Shown here piece after piece: positions 52,205 to 62,200 of a stretch of 64,000 nucleotides of DNA. Location of the stretch: positions 124,001 through 188,000 of the forward strand of contig NZ_JAMXLR010000003.1 in the NCBI RefSeq assembly GCF_024054565.1. The letters are read 5' to 3'. The position numbers and the translations under genes were made by a program. Source of the DNA: Aeoliella straminimaris. GTDB taxonomy: Bacteria > Planctomycetota > Planctomycetia > Pirellulales > Lacipirellulaceae. The notes beneath the pieces are model-generated. The model saw only the letters and a list, made by a program, of their open reading frames with translations. It searched no databases and had not been told where the DNA came from. Each line of letters begins with the position of its first letter. The first letter of the stretch is position 1.

Positions 52205-54205
52205 GTGCGAAACGCGATCTTCCTGTCCTTTGCATGGCTATGCACCTGTTGCACGACGGCAGTCGTGATTGCGGCGGGGCCGGAAGACCACTGGGCCTTT
52301 CGTCCGCTTGGGGGAGTTTCAGAGGTTGCACCGGAAGGTGATCTAGATGCGGCGGCCGCTATCGATGAGCGTATCGAACGATTGCTCCGTGAGCGCGAGC
52401 TTTCTGCTGCGCCACTCGCCGAGCCCGCGACACTATTGCGGCGGCTGACATTTGTACTCACGGGCTTGCCGCCAGCCCTCGACCAGCAGAGGCAATTCGA
52501 GGCCGATCCGTCGCCGGAGGCTTATCGCGCGTTAGTCGACCAGATGCTCGACTCCCACGAGTTCGCGGAGCGGTGGGGACGTCATTGGTTGGACATCGCA
52601 CGGTTCGCCGAGTCGAGTGGCGGTGGGCGGAGCATCATGTTTCCTGAAGCTTGGCGGTATCGCGATTATGTCATCGACGCCTTCGATCGCGACTTGCCAT
52701 TCGATCGTTTCATCGTCGAACAATTGGCGGGCGACCAGTTGCCCGCCAATTCGCCCGACGAGCGCGATCGACAACAGATTGCAACGGGTTTCCTGGTGCT
52801 AGGAGCCATTAACTACGAGCTTCAAGACAAAGCACTGTTGGACATGGAAGTAGCCGACGAGCAAATTGAGGCAATAGGTAGGGCGTTTTTGGGTATGTCG
52901 CTAGGCTGTGCGCGGTGCCACGACCACAAGTTCGATCCGGTTACTCAGCTCGACTATTATCGCTTGGCTGGCTTTTTCACCAGCACAAAGTCGGTACGGC
53001 ACGACAACGTAGGCTCGCCCAACATGGTGCCGCTCAAGATGGCGCCAGAAGTTGAAGCGTATCGCCAGCACTCGGAGCGTGTAGCCCAACTCCGCGAAAA
53101 ACTTGAGAGTCTAAAGGCCGAAAAAAATGTTGATCTCAGCAAAGAAATCGACGCCTTGAAAGCCGAGATTCAAATCGCTAAAAAGTCTGCGCCGCGGCAA
53201 CCAATGGCCATGTCTGTTCGCGACGGCGATGAGGTTGGCGATACGCACGTCCGGCTCGGCGGAGACGTCGACCTTCTGGGCGAAATCGCGCCGAGAGGCT
53301 TCCCGGCGATAGCAAATCCCCGTCAGGCTTCCTGCAAGATTCCACAGGGCCAAAGTGGTCGGCTTCAGTTGGCTGAGTGGATTGCCTCGCCGGAAAACCG
53401 CCTTACCACGCGTGTCATCGTCAACCGTGTGTGGCACTTCACGATGGGCAAGGGGCTAGTGCGGACGCCGGACGACTTCGGCAATACGGGTCTCCCTCCG
53501 ACTCACCCCGAATTGCTGGATTACTTGGCTCGGCAATTCACGGAGCAAGGCTGGTCAATCAAAACTCTGGTGCGGCAGTTAGTGCTTACCGATACCTTTC
53601 GCCGCAGTACGGTCGCCCCCGACCAGACAATGGCCATCGACCCGGAGAACCGCTTTTTGGCGCGCGCCCATTTGCGTCATCTCGACGCTGAAGCATTACG
53701 CGACGCCATGCTAGCCGTGAGCGATCAACTGGACGTGACGCGCGGCGGACCCACCATCCGCAAGCTGACGGAGTACGACTATGGCTACCAATTCGATAGC
53801 AAGCGGCGGAGTGTTTACGTGCCGCGGTTCCGCAGCGAGCAGCTCGATGCGTTCTCGGTATTCGATTGCGCGAATCCCAACGTTGTGACCGGCCGTCGGC
53901 AACAGACCATTCTTCCAGCCCAAGCGCTGTTCATGCTCAATAGTCCTCTGACTATCGAGTCGTCGACCGCGACGGCCGAGTTGGTGTTGTTCGAGAATGT
54001 AGGCGAAGGTCCTGACGTCGACACGAATCGTATTGAGACTCTCTTTCGTCGCGTGCTGAATCGAGCCCCGACGGCCGAGGAAGGCCGGCTCGCCGAAGCG
54101 TACCTTCGTGACGCAAGACGAGCACCAGACTTCACGGATCAAAGCGTCTACGCAGGGCTGTGCCAAATGTTGTTTGCGTCGATCGATTTCCGTTTCATTC
54201 GCTAG
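52205..54205 (+). CDS. DUF1549/DUF1553 (planctomycete cytochrome-type) protein
   Basis: A 666-aa exported protein. A GTG at 52205 gives a signal peptide (RNAIFLSFAWLCTCCTTAVV) and has GAGG 6 nt upstream. DUF1549 runs from about residue 40 (LRRLTFVLTGLPP, WGRHWLDIARFAES, YRDYVIDAFDRDLPFDRF) to the haem-like motif CARCH (Cys235, Cys238, His239). A charged coiled coil (~290-330) links to DUF1553 (LAEWIASPENRLTTRVIVNR, GKGLVRTPDDFG, LRHLDAEALRDAML). Such proteins pair with DUF1501 in planctomycetes, often near sulphatases or polymer-degradation genes; function unproven. The DUF1501 partner starts 18 bp after. Confidence 0.93.
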   Translation: MRNAIFLSFAWLCTCCTTAVVIAAGPEDHWAFRPLGGVSEVAPEGDLDAAAAIDERIERLLRERELSAAPLAEPATLLRRLTFVLTGLPPALDQQRQFEADPSPEAYRALVDQMLDSHEFAERWGRHWLDIARFAESSGGGRSIMFPEAWRYRDYVIDAFDRDLPFDRFIVEQLAGDQLPANSPDERDRQQIATGFLVLGAINYELQDKALLDMEVADEQIEAIGRAFLGMSLGCARCHDHKFDPVTQLDYYRLAGFFTSTKSVRHDNVGSPNMVPLKMAPEVEAYRQHSERVAQLREKLESLKAEKNVDLSKEIDALKAEIQIAKKSAPRQPMAMSVRDGDEVGDTHVRLGGDVDLLGEIAPRGFPAIANPRQASCKIPQGQSGRLQLAEWIASPENRLTTRVIVNRVWHFTMGKGLVRTPDDFGNTGLPPTHPELLDYLARQFTEQGWSIKTLVRQLVLTDTFRRSTVAPDQTMAIDPENRFLARAHLRHLDAEALRDAMLAVSDQLDVTRGGPTIRKLTEYDYGYQFDSKRRSVYVPRFRSEQLDAFSVFDCANPNVVTGRRQQTILPAQALFMLNSPLTIESSTATAELVLFENVGEGPDVDTNRIETLFRRVLNRAPTAEEGRLAEAYLRDARRAPDFTDQSVYAGLCQMLFASIDFRFIR

Positions 54206-54223
54206 ATAGCATTGGGTGCTCGA

Positions 54224-55630
54224 ATGAACACACCGTACTACACGCGACGCGAAATGCTCCGCCGAACGGCGTGTGGTTTTGGAGGCATGGCGCTGGCGCA
54301 CCTGGTGGTGGGTGGCGCCAGCGGCAACACCGCGATGCTGCCGCGCACTACGCCCGTGGCGCCACGGGCCAAACGCATCATCTTCCTGTTCATGGCCGGG
54401 GGGCCGAGCCACGTCGATTCGTTCGACTACAAGCCGGAACTCATCCGCCGCAGCGGCCAGTCAATCGACTTTGAAGGGGTTCGCTTCGGTACGAAAGGGA
54501 AGATGACCAAGCGGAAGCTGATGGCCCCGCTGTGGAGCTTCCATCGATACGGCGAAACCGGAAGTGCTGTCTCCGATTTGTTTCCCTGCATTGGCCAACA
54601 TGTGGACGATCTGTGCTTTTTGCATGGCATGCAGACCGAGGGTGTCGCGCATGGGCCAGCTACCCTGTTCCTGCACACCGGGGCGACAAATCTTGTCCGC
54701 CCCTCGGTCGGGTCGTGGCTCACGTACGGGTTAGGAACGGAGAACCAGAACCTGCCCGGGTTTGTGACCATCGGTCCGTCGCCCGTCAACGGCGGACCAC
54801 GTAACTACTCGAGCGCTTTCCTGCCGGCCATCCATCAAGGCACTCCCATCGGCCGCGCCGGCCAACCGCTCGGCGACGCCCCCATCGCACACACTACACG
54901 AAGTGACCGTTCGACCGATTGGCAGGCCAATCAACTCGACCATCTTCAGCAGCTCAACCAGTTGCAGGCCAGTCGCGGGCACTTCGATCAGTTCGAGGCG
55001 ACGATCCAAAGCTACGAATTGGCCTTTCGGATGCAAACGGCTGTCCCGACGCTGTTTCAGCTCGATCGCGAGACCGAGCAGACTAAGCGGATGTATGGCA
55101 TGCACGAGAAGGCGACGGCCGGTTTTGGCCGTCAGTGCCTCTTGGCACGCCGACTCGCGGAGGCAGGAGTAAGGTACATTCAAGTGAATTACGCGGACAA
55201 CTCGTCGAATCCGCGTTGGGACCAACATTCGAAAATGAAGCGACACGCGACGCACGCCCTGGCCACCGATCGACCCGTAGCCGCGCTCTTAGCTGACCTG
55301 AAGCAGCGCGGGATGTTGGAAGATACGCTCGTTTGGTGGGGCGGCGAATTCGGCCGCACACCCTTTTCGCAAAACAACGACGGGCGCGACCATAACCCCC
55401 GCGGCTTCACGGTTTGGCTTGCCGGAGGTGGCGTGAAGCCCGGCCACCACCACGGAAGCACGGACGAAATCGGCCACCTAGCAGTAGATGGCCGAGTGCA
55501 CATGCACGACCTCCACGCCACACTGCTTCATCTGATGGGAATTGACCACAAACAACTCACCTTTCGCCACTCAGGCCGCGACTTCCGCTTAACGGACGTT
55601 CACGGACGGGTGGTTAAAGAAATCCTGTGA
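54224..55630 (+). CDS. DUF1501 family protein
   Basis: A 468-aa protein with a Tat-like N-terminus (YTRREMLRRTACGFGGMALA). The core is alkaline-phosphatase-like: KRIIFLFMAGGPSHVDSFDYKP, then PATLFLHTGATNLVRPSVGSWLTYGLG, VNYADNSSNPRWDQHSKMKR, DTLVWWGGEFGRTPFSQNNDGRDHNPRG and a final DLHATLLHLMGIDHKQL. It is the regular partner of the preceding DUF1549/DUF1553 protein. The ATG at 54224 is chosen over a TTG at 54212 because the signal begins there. Transcribed as a two-gene operon. Confidence 0.93.
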   Translation: MNTPYYTRREMLRRTACGFGGMALAHLVVGGASGNTAMLPRTTPVAPRAKRIIFLFMAGGPSHVDSFDYKPELIRRSGQSIDFEGVRFGTKGKMTKRKLMAPLWSFHRYGETGSAVSDLFPCIGQHVDDLCFLHGMQTEGVAHGPATLFLHTGATNLVRPSVGSWLTYGLGTENQNLPGFVTIGPSPVNGGPRNYSSAFLPAIHQGTPIGRAGQPLGDAPIAHTTRSDRSTDWQANQLDHLQQLNQLQASRGHFDQFEATIQSYELAFRMQTAVPTLFQLDRETEQTKRMYGMHEKATAGFGRQCLLARRLAEAGVRYIQVNYADNSSNPRWDQHSKMKRHATHALATDRPVAALLADLKQRGMLEDTLVWWGGEFGRTPFSQNNDGRDHNPRGFTVWLAGGGVKPGHHHGSTDEIGHLAVDGRVHMHDLHATLLHLMGIDHKQLTFRHSGRDFRLTDVHGRVVKEIL

Positions 55631-56334
55631 GTTATTCCTGCCGGAACGGGATGGAGCTTTTGAACAAGATCGCGACATGGGCGGGCACTGGAATCGTAGT
55701 TCGCATTCAGCAGCACGTAGCGAAGCGGCGGGCTTGAGCGAAATAGCCGAAATCTACCCCCCGCGTTCTTGCCACCAGCGTTTGCGGCCTGGCACAAGGA
55801 GAACTCTACCGCCAACACCTCACACGGCTCGAGTCTTGGTCTGCGATCGGTTGCAAGCAAGTCTTGGGCTTTCGCGGCAGTGTTCTGACACGAGATAGAG
55901 GCTCTTATGTTCGGTGTTTCGAAGGTCATGGGTGAGCATTCGAAAGACTGTACCGTTAGACTGTCGCTTCTAACGCTGTCGCCATCGCTGTGATCCCCAT
56001 TCCTTGTTACTTATTGCACGGCTTGCAGAGGTACAAGGTAACGCTTCGCAACCAAGGTGCAACAAGATTTCTCGAGTGTTTCGGCACCCCTTGGAGTCGC
56101 CCGTCGATAGGTGGCCGCGGTCCCAAGAACTGGCTAAACTGAAGTTGATCGACGATTCGGCGTTACGCCTGTTCTATCGCCGGGTCAGATCACCAAGTTC
56201 GGTCGGTTCGTTGATCGCGAAGAAACCAACTCACTACCGACAGATACGTACTGATCCCCTATCACCTCCCTGAAGCTTGAGACAAGTCTAGTTGGCGGCT
56301 CATGTAGGTGGCTTCCCGCGCACCGAGTGAAAGT
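55631..56334. other. Gene-free stretch of 704 bp
   Basis: No gene is recognised. Frames of about 75-110 codons occur on both strands but none looks like a known family. The low coding character suggests decayed sequence. The promoter of the downstream dioxygenase gene should lie at its right end. Confidence 0.45.
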
Positions 56335-57099
56335 ATGTTTCTCTCTGACATTTCACGTGCCGATTTCGCACGCGACGGGTTTCTGATTGTTCGCGAATTG
56401 TTTGATGGCGATGAGATATCCGCATTGCTCGCGTTTGCCCGTGCCGATCACCAAATGCTCGCTCAGTCCTACGTCCGCAAGGACGCGACGGGAGGTAACA
56501 CACGGCTTGCACTGCAGAACGAATTGCCCGACGACTCGCCCTACGCTGCCGTCGCACGCTCCGAGCGGATCGCTCAGCGGATGCAAGAATTGCTGGGCGA
56601 CGAAATATATCACTACCATCACAAGCTGATGTTAAAGGAACCTCGCGTGGGTGGCGCTTGGGAGTGGCATCAAGACTACGGTTACTGGTATCAGTTTGGC
56701 TGTCTGTACCCAGACATGGCGAGTTGCCTGATAGCTGTTGACCAAGCCACGAAGGCCAACGGTTGCCTGCAAGTGCTCAGAAGGTCACACCTAATGGGCC
56801 GTATCGATCATGCCAACACCGGAGAACAACAAGGTGCCGATCCAGCTTACGTAGAAGCAGCTCTGAAGCGGCTCGAACTGATGTATTGCGAAATGCAGCC
56901 TGGTGACGCATTGTTTTTCCATGGAAATCTCCTGCATCGTTCCGACAAGAATACGAGTGACAATCCTCGATGGTCGCTAATATGCTGCTACAACACGCGG
57001 CACAACGATCCATTCATTCAGAACGGCAGACACCCAAATTATGCTCCACTAGAAACTTGGTCGGACGATCGTGTCCGCGCCGCGTTGTTGAAGTGCTGA
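56335..57099 (+). CDS. Phytanoyl-CoA dioxygenase-like (PhyH) oxygenase
   Basis: A 254-aa Fe(II)/2-oxoglutarate oxygenase. DGFLIVRELFDGDEISALL opens the fold; the iron site is WHQDYGYW (His112, Asp114) with the distal His201 in GNLLHRSDKN. PRWSLICCYN carries the usual Arg that binds 2-oxoglutarate. Members hydroxylate small molecules; here the substrate is unknown, but coexpression with a sugar-dehydrogenase-like gene 35 bp downstream suggests a small polar or carbohydrate-related compound. The ATG at 56335 is preferred to a GTG at 56308. Confidence 0.87.
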   Translation: MFLSDISRADFARDGFLIVRELFDGDEISALLAFARADHQMLAQSYVRKDATGGNTRLALQNELPDDSPYAAVARSERIAQRMQELLGDEIYHYHHKLMLKEPRVGGAWEWHQDYGYWYQFGCLYPDMASCLIAVDQATKANGCLQVLRRSHLMGRIDHANTGEQQGADPAYVEAALKRLELMYCEMQPGDALFFHGNLLHRSDKNTSDNPRWSLICCYNTRHNDPFIQNGRHPNYAPLETWSDDRVRAALLKC

Positions 57100-57134
57100 T
57101 TCCAAACTAACCGAAGGTTCTAGCGCACAAACAA

Positions 57135-58325
57135 ATGAGTAATATCTCACTACTTGGAGCTGGTCTAGTCGGTTCGCTGTACGCCGCAACGCTTCATGGC
57201 CATCGCCGACGCGACGAGATCCGCACAGTCTATTCCCGCTCTCTCAAGCGGGCGGCGTCGCTTGCCGCGAAGCACAGAATTCCCCGACCGACGAATGACC
57301 TGACCGATGCGATTTGTGACCCGGAGACCGACGTCGTAATCGTCGCCTTGCCAAATCACCTTCATGAACAGGCCGTGGTGGCAGCGGCGGAAGCAGGTAA
57401 AGCGGTGCTGTGTACCAAGCCACTTGGCCGGAACCGAGCCGAAGCCCTGCGCATGCTCGAAGCGGTTGAACAAGCCAACGTATTTCACGGCTACTTGGAG
57501 GACTTAGTTTATACGCCCAAGACTCTGCGTGCGCTCGCCTCGGTTCAACAGGGTGACCTGGGGCGAATTCTGTGGGTCCGCTCGCGCGAAGCCCACTCCG
57601 GTCCACATAGTGAATGGTTTTGGAACAAAGAACTGGCGGGGGGTGGTGCGATCGTCGATCTGGGATGTCACTGCATCGAGATTGCGAGATCGTTTATTGG
57701 CAAAGAAGTGCGCCCCATGGAAGTCATGTGCTGGGGCGATACGCAAGTGCACCCGATCGAAACCGAAGACCACGCCATCGGCGTAGTACGGTATGAAACC
57801 GGTGCCATCGGGCAGTTCGAAGTCAGCTGGACATTCCGTGGAGGAATGGATCTGCGCGACGAAGTTAGCGGGGCTGAGGGGACCATCTGGCTTAATCACT
57901 GGCTACGAACCGGATACGAGATGTACATGTCGGGAGCAACTTCGCAATACGTCGCGGAAAAATCGGAAGCGAATCAGGGGTGGTTGTTTCCAGTAGGCGA
58001 CGAAGTGGCGGCGCTGGGCTACCCCAATATGTTTACCGACATGCTCGATTCCATCGACGCGGGCGGGAAACCGACCGAGTCGTTTTACGACGGTTACGTT
58101 GTAAATGCCATAATCGATGCAGCCTACGCTTCGCTGAAGTCGAAGCAGTGGGAGCCAATCGATCTGTCCGATTGGCGTGGACAACAGTCGGCTACACGCT
58201 TGGCCGAACGCCAAGAATACGACGAGCATTATTACTTGGTTAAAGAAGAGCGGATGCCTGATGGCTCGATCAAGCGGATTCTGCAGCACAAGCAGTCGCT
58301 CGAGATCATTGAACAACAACAATAG
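57135..58325 (+). CDS. Gfo/Idh/MocA-family oxidoreductase
   Basis: A 396-aa NAD(P)-dependent dehydrogenase. The Rossmann start is [17 protein letters not shown], with [20 protein letters not shown] and the catalytic-type [12 protein letters not shown] (EKP replaced by TKP; the Lys-Pro is retained). The C-terminal domain has [21 protein letters not shown], where His and Asp-like residues of the active site lie. Likely acts on a cyclitol or sugar derivative. It follows the dioxygenase gene by 35 bp and likely shares its transcript. Confidence 0.9.
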   Translation: MSNISLLGAGLVGSLYAATLHGHRRRDEIRTVYSRSLKRAASLAAKHRIPRPTNDLTDAICDPETDVVIVALPNHLHEQAVVAAAEAGKAVLCTKPLGRNRAEALRMLEAVEQANVFHGYLEDLVYTPKTLRALASVQQGDLGRILWVRSREAHSGPHSEWFWNKELAGGGAIVDLGCHCIEIARSFIGKEVRPMEVMCWGDTQVHPIETEDHAIGVVRYETGAIGQFEVSWTFRGGMDLRDEVSGAEGTIWLNHWLRTGYEMYMSGATSQYVAEKSEANQGWLFPVGDEVAALGYPNMFTDMLDSIDAGGKPTESFYDGYVVNAIIDAAYASLKSKQWEPIDLSDWRGQQSATRLAERQEYDEHYYLVKEERMPDGSIKRILQHKQSLEIIEQQQ

Positions 58326-58486
58326 CGTTATTTATCGCTTGCTAGACAGAAGCCCGCACTTCGCTGTTAACCTCCCATGACCAAATCCGCAGCAGATTAC
58401 TTTCGTTGGACGCCCGACCGAACGCAACTCCGAATCGCCAACACCATTCCCAGCAACGACTTGGCTTCAGAGAGAAAGAGAGGATT

Positions 58487-58630
58487 TCACGAAGAGTGTT
58501 GTTTACAGGTAGGCGTGACGCCAATCTGATTAGCCGCCAGTTCCTGCGTCGTCCCTTGGGACATCAGCACCTCCGCTTCGCGAAGCTTGGGGATAATCTC
58601 CTCGGGGCTGTACTTCTTGCCTCGTGCCAT
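58487..58630 (-). pseudogene. IS3-family orfA fragment
   Basis: A 47-codon frame begins MARGKKYSPEEIIPKLREAE, then QGTTQELAANQIGVTPT, the helix-turn-helix start of IS3/IS407-type orfA proteins. It stops soon after (CKQHSS), whereas the full protein is about 90 aa. No orfB follows. It is a relic. Confidence 0.72.
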
Positions 58631-59216
58631 CAATGACCTCCTCAAAGTTACGTCCTGACGCCGTGATTATTCATCTCGGCATGGTCTCAGTTAAGGGGGC
58701 TGGATCAGCGCGCACCGCGTCACACTTGGGGACCACGATGGAAACGATGGGGCAGAAGAGGTTTACCTAAAGGATTGTTCCCATCACCCCTTGTTGACAT
58801 CGCGACTGAAGGAAGGCGAGATTGCTTTTCTCAGCAAATCCCGCTTCATTATTGTAGAATTGTAGATTCTGCTTCTCAATACAAGCTCCCCATTTTATCG
58901 TAAACTCCGCTAACGGAGTCGCTAAGTGCTTCTTGGGTCGAGTATGCTTTGTTACATGGGTACTGAGAATGGGTACTGTGGCTATCTATATCGGCCTGCA
59001 GGCACAGCTCGACAGGCAAGCCCTACAACCAACTAGTTACAGCTTAGCAAATCACATTGCTTGAATTTACTTTTGATGTTGCTGCAGACCTGGAACTTCC
59101 AAAGCATGCGATTCAAGCGGCATCGTGTGGTGTCGTGGGCCAAGCAATCTGAGATGGAATGCCGACCAGCCTTTCCTGCGACGGATTCACGACCAACTCC
59201 TTAGGACGCTTTTGAT
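58631..59216. other. Gene-free stretch of 586 bp
   Basis: It lies between an IS3 relic and the giant LTD/CotH gene. It is less GC-rich than its surroundings, with a small ACTCCG/CGGAGT hairpin around 58907-58922 and a direct repeat GGGTACTG (about 58957-58978). No gene or RNA is recognised. It should hold the promoter of the giant gene. Confidence 0.45.
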
Positions 59217-62200
59217 ATGACACGAAACATGGCACTGAGGAGAAAGCAGTTCCAGAGTCGGTCGCTAAGTGTCGAGCGATTGGAGGCACGGCACGTACTA
59301 TCTAGCATGCCGCTGATCACTGAGTTCATGGCGAGCAACGACGATGCAGTCTCCGATGGTGATGGAAATTTTCCTGATTGGATCGAAATCCATAACCCGA
59401 GCGCCGCCGCTATCGATCTGGCCGGGTGGCATCTCACCGATAACGATGCTGCGCTTGACAAGTGGACGTTTCCTAGCCTTCCGCAATCAGTCCTCGATCC
59501 AGGTGAATACCTGGTTGTTTTCGCCTCAGGCCAGGCAACAGAAGACTACGTTGACGCAGGTGGGAATCTGCATACTAGCTTTAGCCTCGCTGTGGATGGC
59601 GGGTATCTAGCGTTAACCGATGCCGCGGAGCAGGTCGTCTACGAGTTTTCTCCAGAGTACCCGGGCCAACTAACCGACGTCTCGTACGGAATTGGGCAAG
59701 ACAGTTTCGCGTTCGTACAATCTGGTTCGCCGGTGCGCTATTTGATTCCCAATGACAACTTACTGGGAACCACGTGGACAGAATCTGCATTCGATGACGC
59801 AGCGTGGACTTCTGAGGTAACTGTCCCCAAATCTACGGTTCTGATCTCTGAGCTAGGATTAAACAACCCAGATTGGATCGAAGTACAAAACGTAACCGAC
59901 CAAAGCATCGACACGAATGGTTGGACCGTCGCGTTCAACGATCCTGCTGGCCCCGACGGCGGCGTTAACAGTGTTGAGATGTTCCTGTGGAATCTCCCCG
60001 GCAACACTGCCGCGGGGCAAGTGCTGACGACCGATGACAATACCGACGGACTGGGAAACATCGAATGGGACGACGACAATCCCGGGTGGACGATTCTGAT
60101 GGACGACGCGGGCAACGTCGTTGATTTTGTCGCCTGGGGGTACAGCAGTGCCGATTTGAGCAACTTCGACGTTACTATCGGCGGTATTAACTTGACTGCC
60201 GACGACCTGCCCTGGGAGGGAGGCGGGACGCCTCTCGTCAATGGCGTTTACCAGATTCGCCGCGAAGGCAATCAAGATAACGACAATGCAAGTGACTTTG
60301 TGTTTGTCGAGAGCGGTACACAGGGCACGCAAAATACCAACTTAACCACTCCGTTTCCGAACGAAGTCACCTTGGCTGCGACTCTCGGCGTCGGGTACGA
60401 GAATGATCCGACCCAAGGTGACGGTAGCAGCGAGCTAACCAATCTTGCGCCCGACGGAATTACCTCGCAGTCTTCGCAGCTTGGGTCTTTCGGATCCGAC
60501 TTGGCCATTGATGGCGACCCGACTAACTTCACCCACACGGCTGCCGGACTAGACCTGCCCGCTACCTGGCAGGTCGATCTAGGCGATGTCTTTCTACTGG
60601 AAGAAGTTATCCTCCACAATCGCGACGGCTGCTGTCAGTCACGGCTACGCGACATTACTGTTGAAGTGCTTGACTCTACTTCCACGGTTGTCTTCACGTC
60701 CGCGCTGCTTAACCCCGAGAACGTACTGGGAGGAGGCTCCGTCAGTTCGGGGCCTGAGACGCTCGAACTCGACTTTATCGCGCTCAGCGGCGGCCCCATC
60801 ATTGGACAAACCGTGCGCGTTACCCGCACGCCCGACCCCGACCTCTCCGGTACAGCCGGAGGGGGCAATCTCGATGAAGCCGACGTGCTTTCGCTTGGCG
60901 AAGTACAGGTCATGGGCCGCGAGATTGTGAACTACGATCAGATTTTCCAGACCGATCTGGAAAGTGCGATGTTTGGCGTCGGTGCAGGGGTCTACGTGCG
61001 CACGGCCTTTACCTACGACAGCACTACCCCTCTCGACGCATTGCTGTTGAACATGCAGTACGACGATGGTTTTGTCGCTTATCTCAACGGCACAAAGATC
61101 GCCGAACGCAATGCTCCGGCGAATCTCGGTTTCGATTCCGTTGCCACAGCCGAACGCAACAATTTGGACGCGGTCGGATTCGAAACCATTGACGTGACGC
61201 CTTATCTCCATCTGTTGCAAGATGGCCAGAATGTGCTGGCCATTCACGGCCTCAATCTATCGGCCAGCGACAACGACCTCCTTATCAACCCACAATTGAA
61301 CGGCGTAGCCAATACTCAGACCTTGAGTTACTTCGACGTGCCAACCCCCGGAAGTGCCAACAACAAGGGACTGACCGGCCAAGTTTCGGACACTACGTTC
61401 AGTGCCGACCGTGGCTTTTACAATGCTCCCTTCCAGGTTGAGATCACCACAGATACGCCTGGTGCCCAAATCTATTACACCACCAACGGCAACGTTCCCA
61501 CGCCAGCGACCGGCATCCTATACACCACGGCCCTGGGCATCGACCACACTACCGTGCTTCGTGCCGCGGCGTTTAAGACCGACTATCTTCCAACCAATGT
61601 CGACACGCAAACCTACATTTTTGTCGACGACGTGGTGAGTCAGGACTTCCAGGCCACGCTCGACGCCGGTTTCCCGACGAACTGGGGATCCACTTCCGCC
61701 GACTACGGACTCGATCCCGACGTGATCGGCATTTTCGACGACAATGGCAACTCGGTCGGCGGAGACGAGTTCGGCGGTGTTTACGCCGCTTCGATCAAGG
61801 ACGACCTTCAGGCGATTCCCACCATGTCGATTGTCACAAATATCGACGATTTGTTTGGCACCAATGGTATCTACACTAACTCCACCTCACGCGGCGTTGC
61901 ATGGGAGCGGGCTACTTCCATCGAACTGATCAATCCCGATGGCAGCCAGGGGTTTCAGGTGGACGCGGGTCTTCGGATTCAGGGCGGATATTTTCGCAGC
62001 CACAGTGCTACGAAGAAGCATTCCTTCCGGTTGCTGTTCAAGAACCAATACGGACCTTCCCAGCTCGAGTTTCCGCTTTTCGGTGATACCGGAACCGTCG
62101 ACGAGTTCAATACCATTGTCTTACGTGCGGGCGCCAACGATGGATATACGTGGGATGCCGCGAAGTATACCGAGCAGTACACCCGCGACGAATTCGGACG

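Noticed and set aside
55600-55929. 109-codon minus-strand frame next to the DUF1501 gene
   Set aside because: It overlaps the DUF1501 3' end antisense and has no recognisable domain.
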